Source: CAIUVD01 sp044338255 (GTDB lineage Bacteria; Planctomycetota; UBA11346). Taken from it: 55,386 nt of DNA. The notes beneath the pieces are model-generated. The model ran no database searches. It saw only the letters and a program-made list of their open reading frames with translations, and was not told the origin of the DNA. Where the stretch lies: positions 1 to 55,386 of the forward strand of contig JBIILZ010000009.1 in the NCBI GenBank assembly GCA_044338255.1. The letters run 5' to 3'. The position numbers and the translations under genes were made by a program. Positions 34,152-45,600 of the stretch are shown here, in pieces (the first letter of the stretch is position 1; every line of letters starts with the position of its first letter).

Positions 34152-35375
34152 TCAAAGCGGATCGATGCGGTTCAGCTGTCCGCAATGCACGCAGACCGCG
34201 GTATAGGCGACGGCTTTGACCGGAACCGTGAAATGTCCCTGGCAATGGGCGCAGGCAACCATGCACGGGGGTATTTCCGCTGCGGCCGGCACCTGGGCCG
34301 GATTGCCCAGGCCGCGGCGGATGATCGAGGTGTACGTGCCGGTCGGAGGACGCGTCGTGGGCGTCAGCTGCGCCTGCTGGCTGGCAGGTTGCCCATCGCT
34401 GAGCGAGCGGCGGAAGCGCGTCGAGGTGATCGGCGCCGATGTGTCGGCCTTCGGAGCCACCGGCTTGAGCGCTTCGAGGGCCAGCTGCTCGGCGGGAAGC
34501 AATCCGCTCGGACGACGTTTGTACTCGCCGGTGATGGGGTCGCGGATGCCGATCGTCGGCGTGCCCGGGGGCGTGAATTCGGGATGGCGCCGCCCGATGT
34601 CCGAGCTGTCCGCGGGTGGCGTCAGCGGCGGAAACCCACCGCTGGCGGATCCCGCACGGCGGTTCCCTTGGTCGTTGCGCGACGGGTCGGGCATGGGCAA
34701 TGGGGTACGAATGCCATGGCGTGTGGCGCTCGCGGTGCTGGGGGGCGTCTGATAGCGAGCGGTGACGATGGAGTCGGGAATGATGTCGTTTTCCGTCGGA
34801 GGACGCTGGACCCGGGCGAGCGTGCCTTCGGTGGGCTGCGACGATCCAGGAATGCGCAAGGTGCGCGCCGTGCCGTAGAACGGCTCGTCGAGATCGGGGC
34901 CATGGTTGCCGTTCTGACCGACCATGGAGTGCGAGCCCGAGCCCAATCCGAATTCGGATGAGCGTCGATCTTGCGTCGACGAACGCGACTGGCGCAGCAG
35001 CTGTTCGAGGCAGCGGTCGATGGCGGTCAGGGGCACCGGTTTGGTGAGGATGTCGAGCGCCCGCAGGCTCGCCAATTCCGGGCGCAGACGGGTGGTCATG
35101 GAATGGTAGCCGGTGATGAAAACCACCGGCGTCTGATCGCCGCGGCGGCGGATCTCGCGGACCAGGGATGGCCCATCCATGTTCGGAAGATTCACATCCA
35201 CCAGCACCAGGCCGTACGGCCGATGTCTGGCGTGCGCTTCGGCGAGGAGACGCAGGCTTTCCATCGCATCGGATGAAAGCGTCACCTGATGACCGCGATC
35301 CTCAAGTTGTCCGGCAAGACCGGCAATACTTTCGGGTTGGTCATCAATGATCAAACAGTGGAGTGCGGAACCCAT
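34152..35375 (-). CDS. Receiver-domain protein with a C-terminal zinc ribbon
   Basis: The 407-aa product starts with a CheY-like receiver (about residues 1-125): the acidic pair D11/D12 in LIIDDQPES, phosphoacceptor D60 in LVLVDVNLPNMDG, and the switch Lys in ILTKPV. A long Pro/Ser/Thr-rich linker (about 130-360) follows. The end carries CAHCQGHF, then CVHCGQLN, a CxxC-CxxC zinc ribbon. There is no DNA-binding or enzymatic output domain. The zinc ribbon suggests protein or nucleic-acid docking. ATG 35375 is chosen because receiver homology starts directly there; the frame upstream is low-complexity. It is divergent from mreC and precedes pilM on the same strand. Confidence 0.78.
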   Translation of the reverse strand: MGSALHCLIIDDQPESIAGLAGQLEDRGHQVTLSSDAMESLRLLAEAHARHRPYGLVLVDVNLPNMDGPSLVREIRRRGDQTPVVFITGYHSMTTRLRPELASLRALDILTKPVPLTAIDRCLEQLLRQSRSSTQDRRSSEFGLGSGSHSMVGQNGNHGPDLDEPFYGTARTLRIPGSSQPTEGTLARVQRPPTENDIIPDSIVTARYQTPPSTASATRHGIRTPLPMPDPSRNDQGNRRAGSASGGFPPLTPPADSSDIGRRHPEFTPPGTPTIGIRDPITGEYKRRPSGLLPAEQLALEALKPVAPKADTSAPITSTRFRRSLSDGQPASQQAQLTPTTRPPTGTYTSIIRRGLGNPAQVPAAAEIPPCMVACAHCQGHFTVPVKAVAYTAVCVHCGQLNRIDPL

Positions 35376-35447
35376 CGCAGGTAAGTGTATCACGGTTCCA
35401 TCCCTTTGGCCACTGGCGAGTGAGCGAAGGGTCATCACAGTGCGGCG

Positions 35448-36248
35448 ATGCGTGTGCGCGCCTATATGATGATTGCCGGTGTCGCCGGCGGGCTGGCTCT
35501 CTTGGGGTCTACGGCGATGGCGCCACTGCCGTGGCTGCGTGCGCAGCTGGCCAGCGTTCTGCAGCCGCTGGCGGCGACGGTGGCGCCCGCGGGCAGCACG
35601 GGCGCCGATGATGTGGTCGGCGCCCTGCATGAGCAGATCGCCAAGTTGAGTGCCGATAATACTGAATTGCGAGCTCGACTCGAAGGCTACGCGCAGATCC
35701 AGGGCGAGGGCAAGGTCCCCCCCGAGCGCGTGGTGGTGGCGCGTGGACGGGTCATCGGGCGCACCCGTCGCAGCGGCCGACGCTACCTGGAATTGGACAT
35801 CGGCCGCGTCGATGGGGTAGCCAAGGGTATGCCGGTGGCGATGGGCTGGAGCTTGGTCGGACAGGTCGCGGGAACCGACGATGGCCGCTGTCTGGTGCAG
35901 GAGGTGACCGATGTCGAAAGTCGTGTTGCCGCCATGGTACTTGCATCGAATGGCTCTGACGGGGTTGAGAAATCATCGCCGATCCGCCTCTGCGAAGGTG
36001 TCGCCGCCGGTCTCGGACGGCGCGAGGAGCTATTGTTGAATTTCATCGAGGCCGCTCCCGAGATGCAGTTGCGTCCGGGCATGGCGGTGGTGACCGCGGG
36101 CGCGGACGGACGTTTTCCGGCGGGAATGGTGCTTGGATCGATCCGCGAGGCGAGCCATGCGGGTACCGATGCGTGGCAGATCAGCATCGTGCAGATGCGC
36201 GATCCCGAGCTGGCCGAGTCACTGCTGGTCTTGCGTTTCGACCGTTGA
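35448..36248 (+). CDS. mreC: Rod shape-determining protein MreC
   Basis: This 266-aa protein has an N-terminal membrane helix (MMIAGVAGGLALLGSTAMA), a coiled-coil segment (LHEQIAKLSADNTELRARLE) and the MreC beta-barrel domains (RVIGRTRRSGRRYLELDIG, DGVAKGMPVAMGWSLVGQV, RPGMAVVTAGADGRFPAGM, each a separate segment). MreC organises the elongasome in the periplasm. mreB and mreD are not next to it. Retention of MreC is relevant to lineage, because several planctomycete groups have lost elongasome parts. Confidence 0.85.
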   Translation: MRVRAYMMIAGVAGGLALLGSTAMAPLPWLRAQLASVLQPLAATVAPAGSTGADDVVGALHEQIAKLSADNTELRARLEGYAQIQGEGKVPPERVVVARGRVIGRTRRSGRRYLELDIGRVDGVAKGMPVAMGWSLVGQVAGTDDGRCLVQEVTDVESRVAAMVLASNGSDGVEKSSPIRLCEGVAAGLGRREELLLNFIEAAPEMQLRPGMAVVTAGADGRFPAGMVLGSIREASHAGTDAWQISIVQMRDPELAESLLVLRFDR

Positions 36249-36287
36249 AGAGCTTCCACCGTCGTGGTGGGCTCATAGCATGGCCGC

Positions 36288-37940
36288 ATGAGTTGTCATT
36301 GCCGGACTCCAGTAAAGCGCTTTTGGTCGAATGTCTCCATGGTCATGTGGGGCTTGGCGAGCCTGGTCGGCAGTGCCGTCACGGTGAGCGGCGCCGACGC
36401 CTTCAGCGGCGGAGTCCAGCCCCCGGGAGGTGCCTCGGCCGCGAGCCGTCCGGCGGTCAGCGAGGCTCTTGAGGCGCAGATCCGTATCGCGGATGCGCCG
36501 TGGCTCGATCGCGAACTGACGCGCTTCTGTGCCGCCCTGGGACGGGATTCCAGGTCGCTGCGGAAGAGCCTCGCAGAAGCCCTCTATCATACGCGGACCC
36601 TGGATGCGATCGACATCTCCCGTCCGGCGGTATTCATGTGGAGTAAGGGGAATGCCCCGCTGCAGGCGATCATCCCCATTCGCGCCGACATGCGTCGGCA
36701 ATTCGTCGAAGAATTCGGGGTCATGGGCGCAGGTGAGGCCCCCTTGGTGCGTGTCGGCGATCGTGATGGCACGGTCATCTACACCCAGAACCATGTCGAC
36801 GGCTTGCGCGAATATCGTCTGCTGGTCACGGATTCCGTGGCGTTTCTGGCGCGCAGCGCCGAGGAGTGTCGCAAATTGGCGGCGCGCGCCGCGACCCTCC
36901 TGCCGGTGGTCGGCAGCGATGTCGCACCGGTGACCCTGACGTGTTCTGGAGCCTGGTTGCGCGAACACGATCTCTTGTCGTGGTCGTGGAGCCCGCGCGT
37001 GCCGTTGTATTCCTGGCTGCCCAATCCCGAACTGTTGAGTGCCGCCCAGCAGGCCATCCTTGGTCAGGTCGAGAGCATGTCCTTTGAAGTCCGGCCATCA
37101 GCCGGTGGCAAGGCGCGGCTGACGACACGCTTCGTCGCCGTGGCTGAATCCGAATTGGCGGCGTGGATCGCCACCCAGCAGAATCAGGGCAGCCGGTTGC
37201 AGACTCAGATCGGAGGCCCGGAAACCGCGCTCAAGATCACCTCGCGCATCGTCTGGCAGGATAAATTGGGTCAGATCGCCGCTCGGCTTCTGCCGAGCCA
37301 GCGTACCGCGCGTGGTGCCGCCTGGACTCCGCTCGCCGAGTCCGCTTGGAATCAGACTTTTGCGGTCGCTGAACGGGTCGTCGATGCGGTATGGTCGGTG
37401 GAAGTCCCCAGCCCCGGGCGCCAGGTGCAGATGCTGGTCCTCGATCAGCCGCGTGGCGATGAGCAAGTGCAGGCGCTCAATCAAATGGCGGGCACCTATC
37501 TGACGGTGCCGGCAACGCTGCGCGCGATCACCGGTTATCAGGCGGCGGTGCGCACGGTGCCGGCCGCGGACGGCCATCCGGCACTGACCAGCCTGGTGTG
37601 CGCCACGAACCAGCACACGGTCATGGTTGATGGCTGGAATATTGCGGAAAATGCCGTCCTCACCCACACCGAGGCGGCGGTACGGCGTCTTCAGCAGGTG
37701 TCCTCGGCTGTCGGCGAGCCCGCGATCCTGAATCTGTGGTGCAATCTCGGCCGGGTGGTCCGGCTGGCCCCCGCCATCGATACCGAGGTCACCATCGCCG
37801 ATGCCGTGGTTACCGGCACGCTGCGCACGGTGGGAGTCAACGCGCTCCAGGTCGAGGTGAATATCCCCTTGCAGGATTCGGCCCTGGCCCTGGGTCACCT
37901 GCCGGACGATGGTCGTGAGCGGCATAGCGGTTCGAAATAG
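36288..37940 (+). CDS. Large exported protein of unknown function
   Basis: A 550-aa protein with an N-terminal hydrophobic segment (VMWGLASLVGSAVTVSGA, about residues 18-35) consistent with a signal peptide. The rest is soluble, without Cys-rich or catalytic motifs that I recognise. It lies 39 bp after mreC on the same strand, so it may be co-transcribed and act in the periplasm. Codon use is like that of its neighbours. It is followed by a 182-bp gap before the PPi-PFK gene. Confidence 0.65.
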   Translation: MSCHCRTPVKRFWSNVSMVMWGLASLVGSAVTVSGADAFSGGVQPPGGASAASRPAVSEALEAQIRIADAPWLDRELTRFCAALGRDSRSLRKSLAEALYHTRTLDAIDISRPAVFMWSKGNAPLQAIIPIRADMRRQFVEEFGVMGAGEAPLVRVGDRDGTVIYTQNHVDGLREYRLLVTDSVAFLARSAEECRKLAARAATLLPVVGSDVAPVTLTCSGAWLREHDLLSWSWSPRVPLYSWLPNPELLSAAQQAILGQVESMSFEVRPSAGGKARLTTRFVAVAESELAAWIATQQNQGSRLQTQIGGPETALKITSRIVWQDKLGQIAARLLPSQRTARGAAWTPLAESAWNQTFAVAERVVDAVWSVEVPSPGRQVQMLVLDQPRGDEQVQALNQMAGTYLTVPATLRAITGYQAAVRTVPAADGHPALTSLVCATNQHTVMVDGWNIAENAVLTHTEAAVRRLQQVSSAVGEPAILNLWCNLGRVVRLAPAIDTEVTIADAVVTGTLRTVGVNALQVEVNIPLQDSALALGHLPDDGRERHSGSK

Positions 37941-38057
37941 CCCGCTGGCGGAGTTTCACGACAACCGGTGCGTATGACGCCGCCGGTGTGGCGGGGATAG
38001 TCTGCCGCGGAGAGGGACTCCCGTTGACTCTGGCGCATGGGCTGGAGCCTCGCCCTT

Positions 38058-38106
38058 TTCACCGTTCACCGTTCACCGTTCACCGTTCACCGTTCACCGT
38101 TCACCG
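38058..38106 (+). repeat. Seven perfect TTCACCG heptamers in the PPi-PFK leader
   Basis: Exactly seven 7-bp units end 16 bases before the ATG and directly abut the AGGAAG ribosome site. The unit differs from the GACCAGN arrays. Copy-number change would alter the 5' leader or promoter spacing. The rest of the gap (37941-38057) contains only a short GCCGCCGGTGTGGCGG-like hairpin and no gene. Confidence 0.93.
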
Positions 38107-38122
38107 TTTATAGGAAGCACTT

Positions 38123-39358
<1,236 letters not shown>

Positions 39359-39380
39359 GGCCACGGCGTGGCCTCCCCAC

Positions 39381-39469
39381 CATCACCCCAACTATCACCC
39401 CGACTATCACCCCGACTATCACCCCGACTATCACCCCGACTATCACCCATCAGCGGGTGATGGTCGGGG
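39381..39469 (+). repeat. 12-bp repeat array fused to a terminator-like hairpin
   Basis: About five to six CGACTATCACCC units. The last (CCCCGACTATCACCC, 39434-39448) pairs with GGGTGATGGTCGGGG (39455-39469) around ATCAGC, a 15-bp stem with one G-U pair. So the left arm of the pfp terminator hairpin has been amplified in tandem, and every unit can compete for the same right arm. Confidence 0.88.
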
Positions 39470-39559
39470 TTGTCTTGCGGCTGCGCAGGCGCATATATCT
39501 CTCCGTCAGCGTAGCCCAACGCTCCAGTTTTTTTAAGCTCATATCGTTTCGAGGTCATC

Positions 39560-40519
39560 ATGCCCCAACTCGCCATCATCGGTTCCGGTCCAGCTGGTTA
39601 TACCGCCGCCATCTATGCGGCGCGCTCCGACCTGGCGCCGATCCTGTTCACCGGCCTGCAGGCTGGCGGGCAGCTGACCACGACTACGGAAGTTGAAAAT
39701 TTCCCTGGTTTTCCTGAGGGTATCCAAGGTCCTGAATTGATGACCCGCTTCGAGCAGCAGTCCGTGCGCTTCGGGACGACGGTGAAGATGGGCTGCCTGA
39801 TCACCAAGATCGAGAAGACCGCCGGCGGCTTCATGCTGACCTGGGATGACGCCTATCAGGGCACCTCGGAATCCGAAGAATTCAAGGCCGTGATCATCGC
39901 TACCGGTGCCAGCGCGCGCTACCTCGGGCTGCCCAGCGAAGAGGAATTCTTCAAGGACGGCCCGACCCGCAAACATGGCCTCACCGCCTGTGCCACCTGC
40001 GACGGTGCCTTCTATAAGAATGTCGCGGTCGCGGTCGTCGGTGGCGGCGATACCGCCTGCGAAGAAGCGACGTTCCTGACTCGCTACGCGTCGAAAGTGT
40101 ACCTCGTCCATCGTCGCGACAGCTTGCGCGCCTCGAAGGTCATGGCCAACCGGGTGCTGGCCAATCCCAAGATTGAGATGGTCTGGAATAGCGGTCTCCA
40201 CGGCTATCACACCGATGCCAAGTATAAGCTCGAGGCCATCGATCTGATTTCGACGGTCGATAGCAGTGTCCGCACCTTGCCGGTGAAGGGCGTGTTCATG
40301 GCTATTGGCCATACCCCGAACACCAAATTCCTCGCCGGCACTGGCGTGACCCTGGATGCCGACGGCTACATCGACGTGCATCATGGTACGCAGACCAATG
40401 TCACCGGCTTGTTTGCCGCCGGCGACGTGCGCGACCACCATTACCGCCAGGCGATCACGGCCGCGGGTATGGGCTGCATGGCGGCCCTCGAAGCCGAGCG
40501 TTATCTCGCCGCCATGTAA
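39560..40519 (+). CDS. trxB: Thioredoxin reductase
   Basis: This 319-aa FAD/NADPH enzyme reduces thioredoxin. The FAD motif is IIGSGPAGYTAAIYAAR, cited for GSGPAG. The redox-active Cys pair is C144-A-T-C147 in ACATCDG. The NADPH motif is VVGGGDTACEEA, with HRRDSLRAS downstream selecting NADPH. The C-terminal FAAGDVRDHHYRQAITAAG, cited for AAGDVRDHHYRQ, is conserved. The ATG follows GAGG with six bases of spacing. It stands alone between the pfp terminator and the kinase operon. Confidence 0.96.
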   Translation: MPQLAIIGSGPAGYTAAIYAARSDLAPILFTGLQAGGQLTTTTEVENFPGFPEGIQGPELMTRFEQQSVRFGTTVKMGCLITKIEKTAGGFMLTWDDAYQGTSESEEFKAVIIATGASARYLGLPSEEEFFKDGPTRKHGLTACATCDGAFYKNVAVAVVGGGDTACEEATFLTRYASKVYLVHRRDSLRASKVMANRVLANPKIEMVWNSGLHGYHTDAKYKLEAIDLISTVDSSVRTLPVKGVFMAIGHTPNTKFLAGTGVTLDADGYIDVHHGTQTNVTGLFAAGDVRDHHYRQAITAAGMGCMAALEAERYLAAM

Positions 40520-40669
40520 ACGAGAGCAGTCAAGTCCTTAACCAAATCTTTAGTAGATATGGAAATGGGTGCTTTGGTTGCAGCGTCAGTGGCGAGAGCC
40601 TTTGCAGTCCATGACTTGCCCCCCGGCCTCGGCGAGCCTAGAGTGCGCATCGGTAACGATCACTGAGCA
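40520..40669. other. Short intergenic promoter region
   Basis: No gene. An AT-richer stretch near 40535-40565 (TCTTTAGTAGATATGG) may contain the promoter of the kinase operon. I cannot assign -35 and -10 boxes. Confidence 0.3.
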
Positions 40670-42685
40670 ATGACGATAAGAGACGAGATACCGTCGGACG
40701 GGAATCTCCCGCAGCTTCCCGATCTTCCGGGGCTAGCGGGATTGGGGTTGTCACGTGCCGATGTCGTGCCTGCGAAAGCCCCGGCCGAGCGTGCCCTTGC
40801 CGACGTGCAGATCGACGCTTCCTCCGATTCCGACTCGCGCATCGAGATCACCGCACCTGAAACCAATCACTATCTGGGCAAGGCCTTCGGTGGTTACCGG
40901 CTCGAGGAGAAAATCGGTCAGGGCGGCATGGGCACGGTCTTCAAAGGCCGTCAGGTCAGCCTCGACCGCATCGTAGCGGTGAAGATCCTCAACAAGGCGC
41001 TCTACGAGAATCGCGAATTCATCAAGCGCTTCGAACGCGAGGCCAAGTCGATCGCAAAGATCAATCACCCCAATATCGTCGCCGTCTATGATTTCGGTGT
41101 CCATGACGGCCTGTGGTTCATGGTCAATGAGTTCATCGAAGGTCAGAGCCTGTCGAAGATCATCGGTGATCGCCTGGTCCTGCCGGTCGCCGAAACCATC
41201 ACCTACATGGTCCATTGCCTGTCGGGTCTGGCCCATGTCGGCAGCGGCAATATCGTGCACCGCGACATCAAGCCCGACAATATTCTCATCAACAAGGAGG
41301 GGATTGCTAAAATCGCCGATTTCGGTTTGGCCAAGGATGTCTCCGAAGGCAACGATGCCACCGACTTGACCGCGGTCGGGCTGGCCATGGGCACTCCCGC
41401 CTACATGTCCCCCGAGCAATGCATGGGGCGCAAGCTCGACGGCCGCAGCGATCAATATGCACTGGGCGTCACCGCTTACTTCGCGCTCACCGGTGAGAAG
41501 CCCTTCACCGGCCAATCCTCGTTCGAGATCATGACCCGTCAGCGTGAGCATACGCCTCCGGCACCGCATCAGCTCAACCCCAATGTCCCGGCGGAGCTCT
41601 CGGCGATGGTCATGCGCATGATCGCCAAAGAGCCTTCGGATCGTTTCAGCGATGCCAACGCTTGCCGTGAAGCCTGGGTCACGGTCGGTACAGGCCTCGG
41701 AATTTTCAGCAACTCCCGGCGCAGCGGCGAGTATGAAATGCCTAGTGGTTTGTTGAGCGGAGTGGCCAATGAGTCGCGCAAATCGGCCCGCTTGCGCAGC
41801 GACCCGGCAATCCCGGCTGGTCCGCTGGCGATCCAGGATGCGGCTCCGCCGGTGCGTCCATCGGAACGAGTGGTGGAAAAGACTCAGGACGTGCGCCTCT
41901 CGGAAGCCTTGCCCGCGTTACCTTCACGTCGTCCAGCCACGGATCTGCCGGCCCCTCGCGCCAGTGCTGAGTGGGTTGCGGAGCCCAAGACGCTCGATCG
42001 TTCGCAGTCCGAACGACATCGCCAAGGAGCTGCGGCCAGCAGCAGTGGCGTCGGCGCGGGCGCCCTCGCCTGCCCACGTTGCGGGCATCTGAATCGTGCC
42101 GAGGCCGTCACCTGCACCCGCTGCACCGCCCCCATGCGCGAGACCGCGCCGAACAACGCCCGCGATCAGGAGACCGAAGCCCAGCGCCTGTCGGAGGGCG
42201 GCCGTCACCGCGAGGCCGCCGCGATCTACGCCCGCCTCGCCGACAAGGAAGGCGACAAGCGCGCGCGCAGCATCCTGCGCGCCAAGGAGCGTGAGGCGCG
42301 CAAGGTCGGCACCGAACGTCAACTCGCGGATCTGCGTACACGTGCACGCGGGATGCGCGATCGTGGTGACATCCACGGAGCGATCGCGCTGTTGGAGGAA
42401 GGCGAGAAGCTGGTCGGGGATGCGCCCGGTGTCGGGACCGTAGCGGCCGGTTCAGATCCCGGGCCGATGGCCTCGATCGCCCTCGAGATCGCTCAGCTGC
42501 GGGCCTCGGTATCTGAGCATCAACGCCATCGCGCCCTGCTCATCAGCGCCGCCTTGCTGTTGCTGGTGGCCATCAGCGTGGCGGTCTTGTGGTGGCGCCT
42601 GCACATGTCCGAGGTGCATCCGGCGGCCCCCCCGGCGGCGGCTGAGCCGGCGGCCGTCGCGCCCGCGAAAGGCCGTGTTCCATGA
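40670..42685 (+). CDS. Ser/Thr protein kinase with zinc ribbon and membrane anchor
   Basis: 671 aa. The kinase domain (about residues 75-340) has GQGGMGTVF, VAVKIL, HRDIKPDN, DFGLAKD and SPEQC. A Pro/Ser/Arg-rich linker leads to a zinc ribbon near residue 465 (CPRCGHLNRAEAVTCTRC), a TPR-like helical region (AQRLSEGGRHREAAAIYARLAD) and a membrane helix close to the C terminus (LLISAALLLLVAISVAVLWW). The reverse order compared with the next kinase (zinc ribbon after the kinase) is notable. Its stop overlaps the next gene's ATG. Confidence 0.9.
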   Translation: MTIRDEIPSDGNLPQLPDLPGLAGLGLSRADVVPAKAPAERALADVQIDASSDSDSRIEITAPETNHYLGKAFGGYRLEEKIGQGGMGTVFKGRQVSLDRIVAVKILNKALYENREFIKRFEREAKSIAKINHPNIVAVYDFGVHDGLWFMVNEFIEGQSLSKIIGDRLVLPVAETITYMVHCLSGLAHVGSGNIVHRDIKPDNILINKEGIAKIADFGLAKDVSEGNDATDLTAVGLAMGTPAYMSPEQCMGRKLDGRSDQYALGVTAYFALTGEKPFTGQSSFEIMTRQREHTPPAPHQLNPNVPAELSAMVMRMIAKEPSDRFSDANACREAWVTVGTGLGIFSNSRRSGEYEMPSGLLSGVANESRKSARLRSDPAIPAGPLAIQDAAPPVRPSERVVEKTQDVRLSEALPALPSRRPATDLPAPRASAEWVAEPKTLDRSQSERHRQGAAASSSGVGAGALACPRCGHLNRAEAVTCTRCTAPMRETAPNNARDQETEAQRLSEGGRHREAAAIYARLADKEGDKRARSILRAKEREARKVGTERQLADLRTRARGMRDRGDIHGAIALLEEGEKLVGDAPGVGTVAAGSDPGPMASIALEIAQLRASVSEHQRHRALLISAALLLLVAISVAVLWWRLHMSEVHPAAPPAAAEPAAVAPAKGRVP

Positions 42686-45600
42686 AGATCGTCACCTGTC
42701 CGAAGTGCAAATCGCCGAATGACGATGCCAGCCTCCAGGGTGGATGGATGACCTGCTCGATCTGCGATAATCGCTGGTTCCCATCGGCGGCCACGATTGA
42801 TGCGATCCAGACCGAGGAGATCACCCAGGTGCGCCCGCCGGCAGTCCGGCCGCTGACGGCCGGACTGCCGGTGCGTCAGCTGCCACTCGTTGATAGCGGT
42901 GAGTACATGCCCGATGAGCCGGGCACCGGCGTGAACGGGAACCGCGCGCTTACTGAACGCGTCGACGGTCGGCAGTCGGGAATGCTGCCCAGTCTCAACC
43001 AGGGGGTCGTGGCGGCGCTCAATCAGCGCTTGGCGGCGGCTGCCGACATCGGCCATATCTCTCCGGGAAAGGCCTCGCCCGGCGTCGGCTCTGGACCGGG
43101 TCGAGCCCCTGTCGCACGACCGGTGGCCCATGATCCCGAGACCGGCCCGACGATCGACAGCGATCTTTTTGATCGGCTCGAGGAAGACGCGCGCTACAAG
43201 CGCTCAGAGATGAAGACCATTCCCGAGATCGTCTTTGATGATCCGGCGAAATACCGCACCTCCGTTCCGGACAGCGATCAATCGACCAAGGTCACCTGCC
43301 CGGTATGCGGACATACCTACGTCTCGCCCGGCACGCGCCACATTTGTCCGCAATGCGGCACCGCCTACGACGAGGAATCGAGCCGCATCGCCGCTGGTCC
43401 GGATTCGCAGGACAACCTCATCGGTCGTACGCTGCGCGGCTGTCTGATCGATCGCAAGTTGGGCGAAGGCGGCATGGGTACCGTCTACCATGCCAAGCAG
43501 CTGTCCTTGGATCGCAGCGTCGCGGTCAAGGTCCTGCCGGTGGATCTGGCGCGGAACAAGAACTTCATCCAGCGCTTCGAGCGCGAAGCCAAGAGCCTGG
43601 CCCGCATCAACCACCCGAACATCCTGCAGATCTACGATTTCGGCGATGATCCGCAGCTCGGTCTGTATTTCATGGTCATCGAATACGTCGATGGCCTGGA
43701 TCTCGGGGAAGTGCTCAATCGGCGCGGCCTGCTCGATCAGGTCGAAGTCCTCGACCTTCTGCGCCAATCGGTGATGGGTCTGGAGGCGGCTACCGAAAAG
43801 AACGTCATCCATCGCGACATCAAGCCCGACAACCTGATGATCAGCACCAACGGCCTGGTCAAGGTCAGTGACTTCGGCCTGGCCAAGGGCTATGTCGCGC
43901 AGGTCGGCGTGACCGCCGCCGGGGTGCGCGTCGGCACGCCGGCATTCATGTCGCCGGAGCAGTGCGATGGTGTGGAAGTCGATTTCCGCAGCGACATCTA
44001 CAACCTCGGTGCGACCGCCTTCCTGTGCCTCACCGGTCGCCTGCCCTTCGATGGCGAGACGCCGTTCGCGATCATGCTCAAGCACAAGACCGAGGCCGTG
44101 CCCTCGCTGTGCGCGATCGATCCGACCATCGCCACCAAGGTCGATCGCCTGATTAGCCGGCTGCTGGCGAAGAAGCCCGCTGAGCGCTGCGACAGTCTCC
44201 GCCAATTGATCGAGGATATCGAGTCCCTGGAATCCGCATTGGCGGGTACCGAAAGCGTGCTGCGTAAATCGCGCGGCCCGTTCAAGGCGCTCCTGGGCGA
44301 TGGCCGCGAGAGCGCGTCGCGTTCGCGCCAGGTGCCGGCGGACCTGCCCTTGTTGGAGCAGGTCGAAATCGTCGATCTGCCGCCGGTTGCGCCAGCGGTG
44401 GCGAGTGCCTCGCCGGTGCGTTCGCCTGCGACCAGCAGTCGACGTGCAGCCACTCCACCGCGTCGATTGCCGGTCGATCTGACGATTCCGCCGACGCCGC
44501 CGGATGGTATGCCGTCGCTGTCGGTGGCGGCCCCGCCCGCCGCGTCATCGTCCGGAGAGGGGAGTCGTCGTGCCAGTCGACGAATCGACGTCGAGCTCAC
44601 CCAGGCTCGCGAACGCGGACGGCGCAATCAGCTGGATCTGACCATCGCCAATGGCGATCGCCTGGCCGAAGCCGGACAGTGGATGGAGGCCGCGCGTGAG
44701 TGGCAGGTGGCTGCGGAAATGCCGGATGTCGATCCCGAGCTGGAGAAGGACTTGCTTCGTCGGGTTGCCCGTGCCCAACGGCGAGTCGGGGCGGGTCGTC
44801 TGCTGCGCCGCTGTTCGGTCGCCGTGATCGTGGTCGGTGTCGCCGTCGCCGCTGCCTGGGCCGGTACGCCACCGCTGCACAACTGGCTGGCGGATCAATG
44901 GCTGCGAGTGCGTATCGACGGCTTGCAGACGATCCCGCAAAATCAGCAAAAAGTGGCAGCCCTCGTAGACTTTGTTGAAAACAATCGCCAGCCTTGGGGG
45001 TGGTACACCAGTGCCTTCCATCGTGCGTATGTAATCGATGCCGCGGCCACCGCCCAGCTCGAGATCAAACGCATCGAATCCCTGCCGATGCCGAAGCCCG
45101 ATGGCCAGACGGTTGATGGCCCGGATAGCGAGGTCGCGGCCATCCTGCTCTTGTCGAAAAATGTGACCGTACCCTGGGAGACTGTCGCCCAGCGCAGCGG
45201 GGAAGTGCTGTCGGCAGCGCGAGCCCAGAAGCGCGATGGCGCGCAGTTCGATCCCCTGCGCGAAGCCGCCCGTCTCGCCGAGTCCGAGCTCACCGCTCAG
45301 CGGGCTGATCTCGAACACATCAATCAGGTCCGGGCCGGCGGACATGCGGCGCAGGCTCTCGCCTTGGCGACCGCCTTCCGTACGCGACATCTCCGTGCGG
45401 GCGCGGCTTTGGCACGTCTGCCCTTGCCTGGCCGCATGCGCATCGTGGTCTCCAATCTCGATCTGCCGGCGGATCTCGCCTTGCATGTCGACGGTGTCGC
45501 AGTGCCGCTGCAGGCGGCCGAGGAGATCGAGGGCAATCCCGCGGTCGAAGCGCTCATCTGCCGCAATGGTGATCGCGAGACGGGCATCGAGCTCACCGCC

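Noticed and set aside
34077..34961. 294-aa plus-strand frame opposite the receiver-zinc-ribbon gene
   Set aside because: Arg/Gly-rich shadow of the minus-strand low-complexity linker, with no domain.
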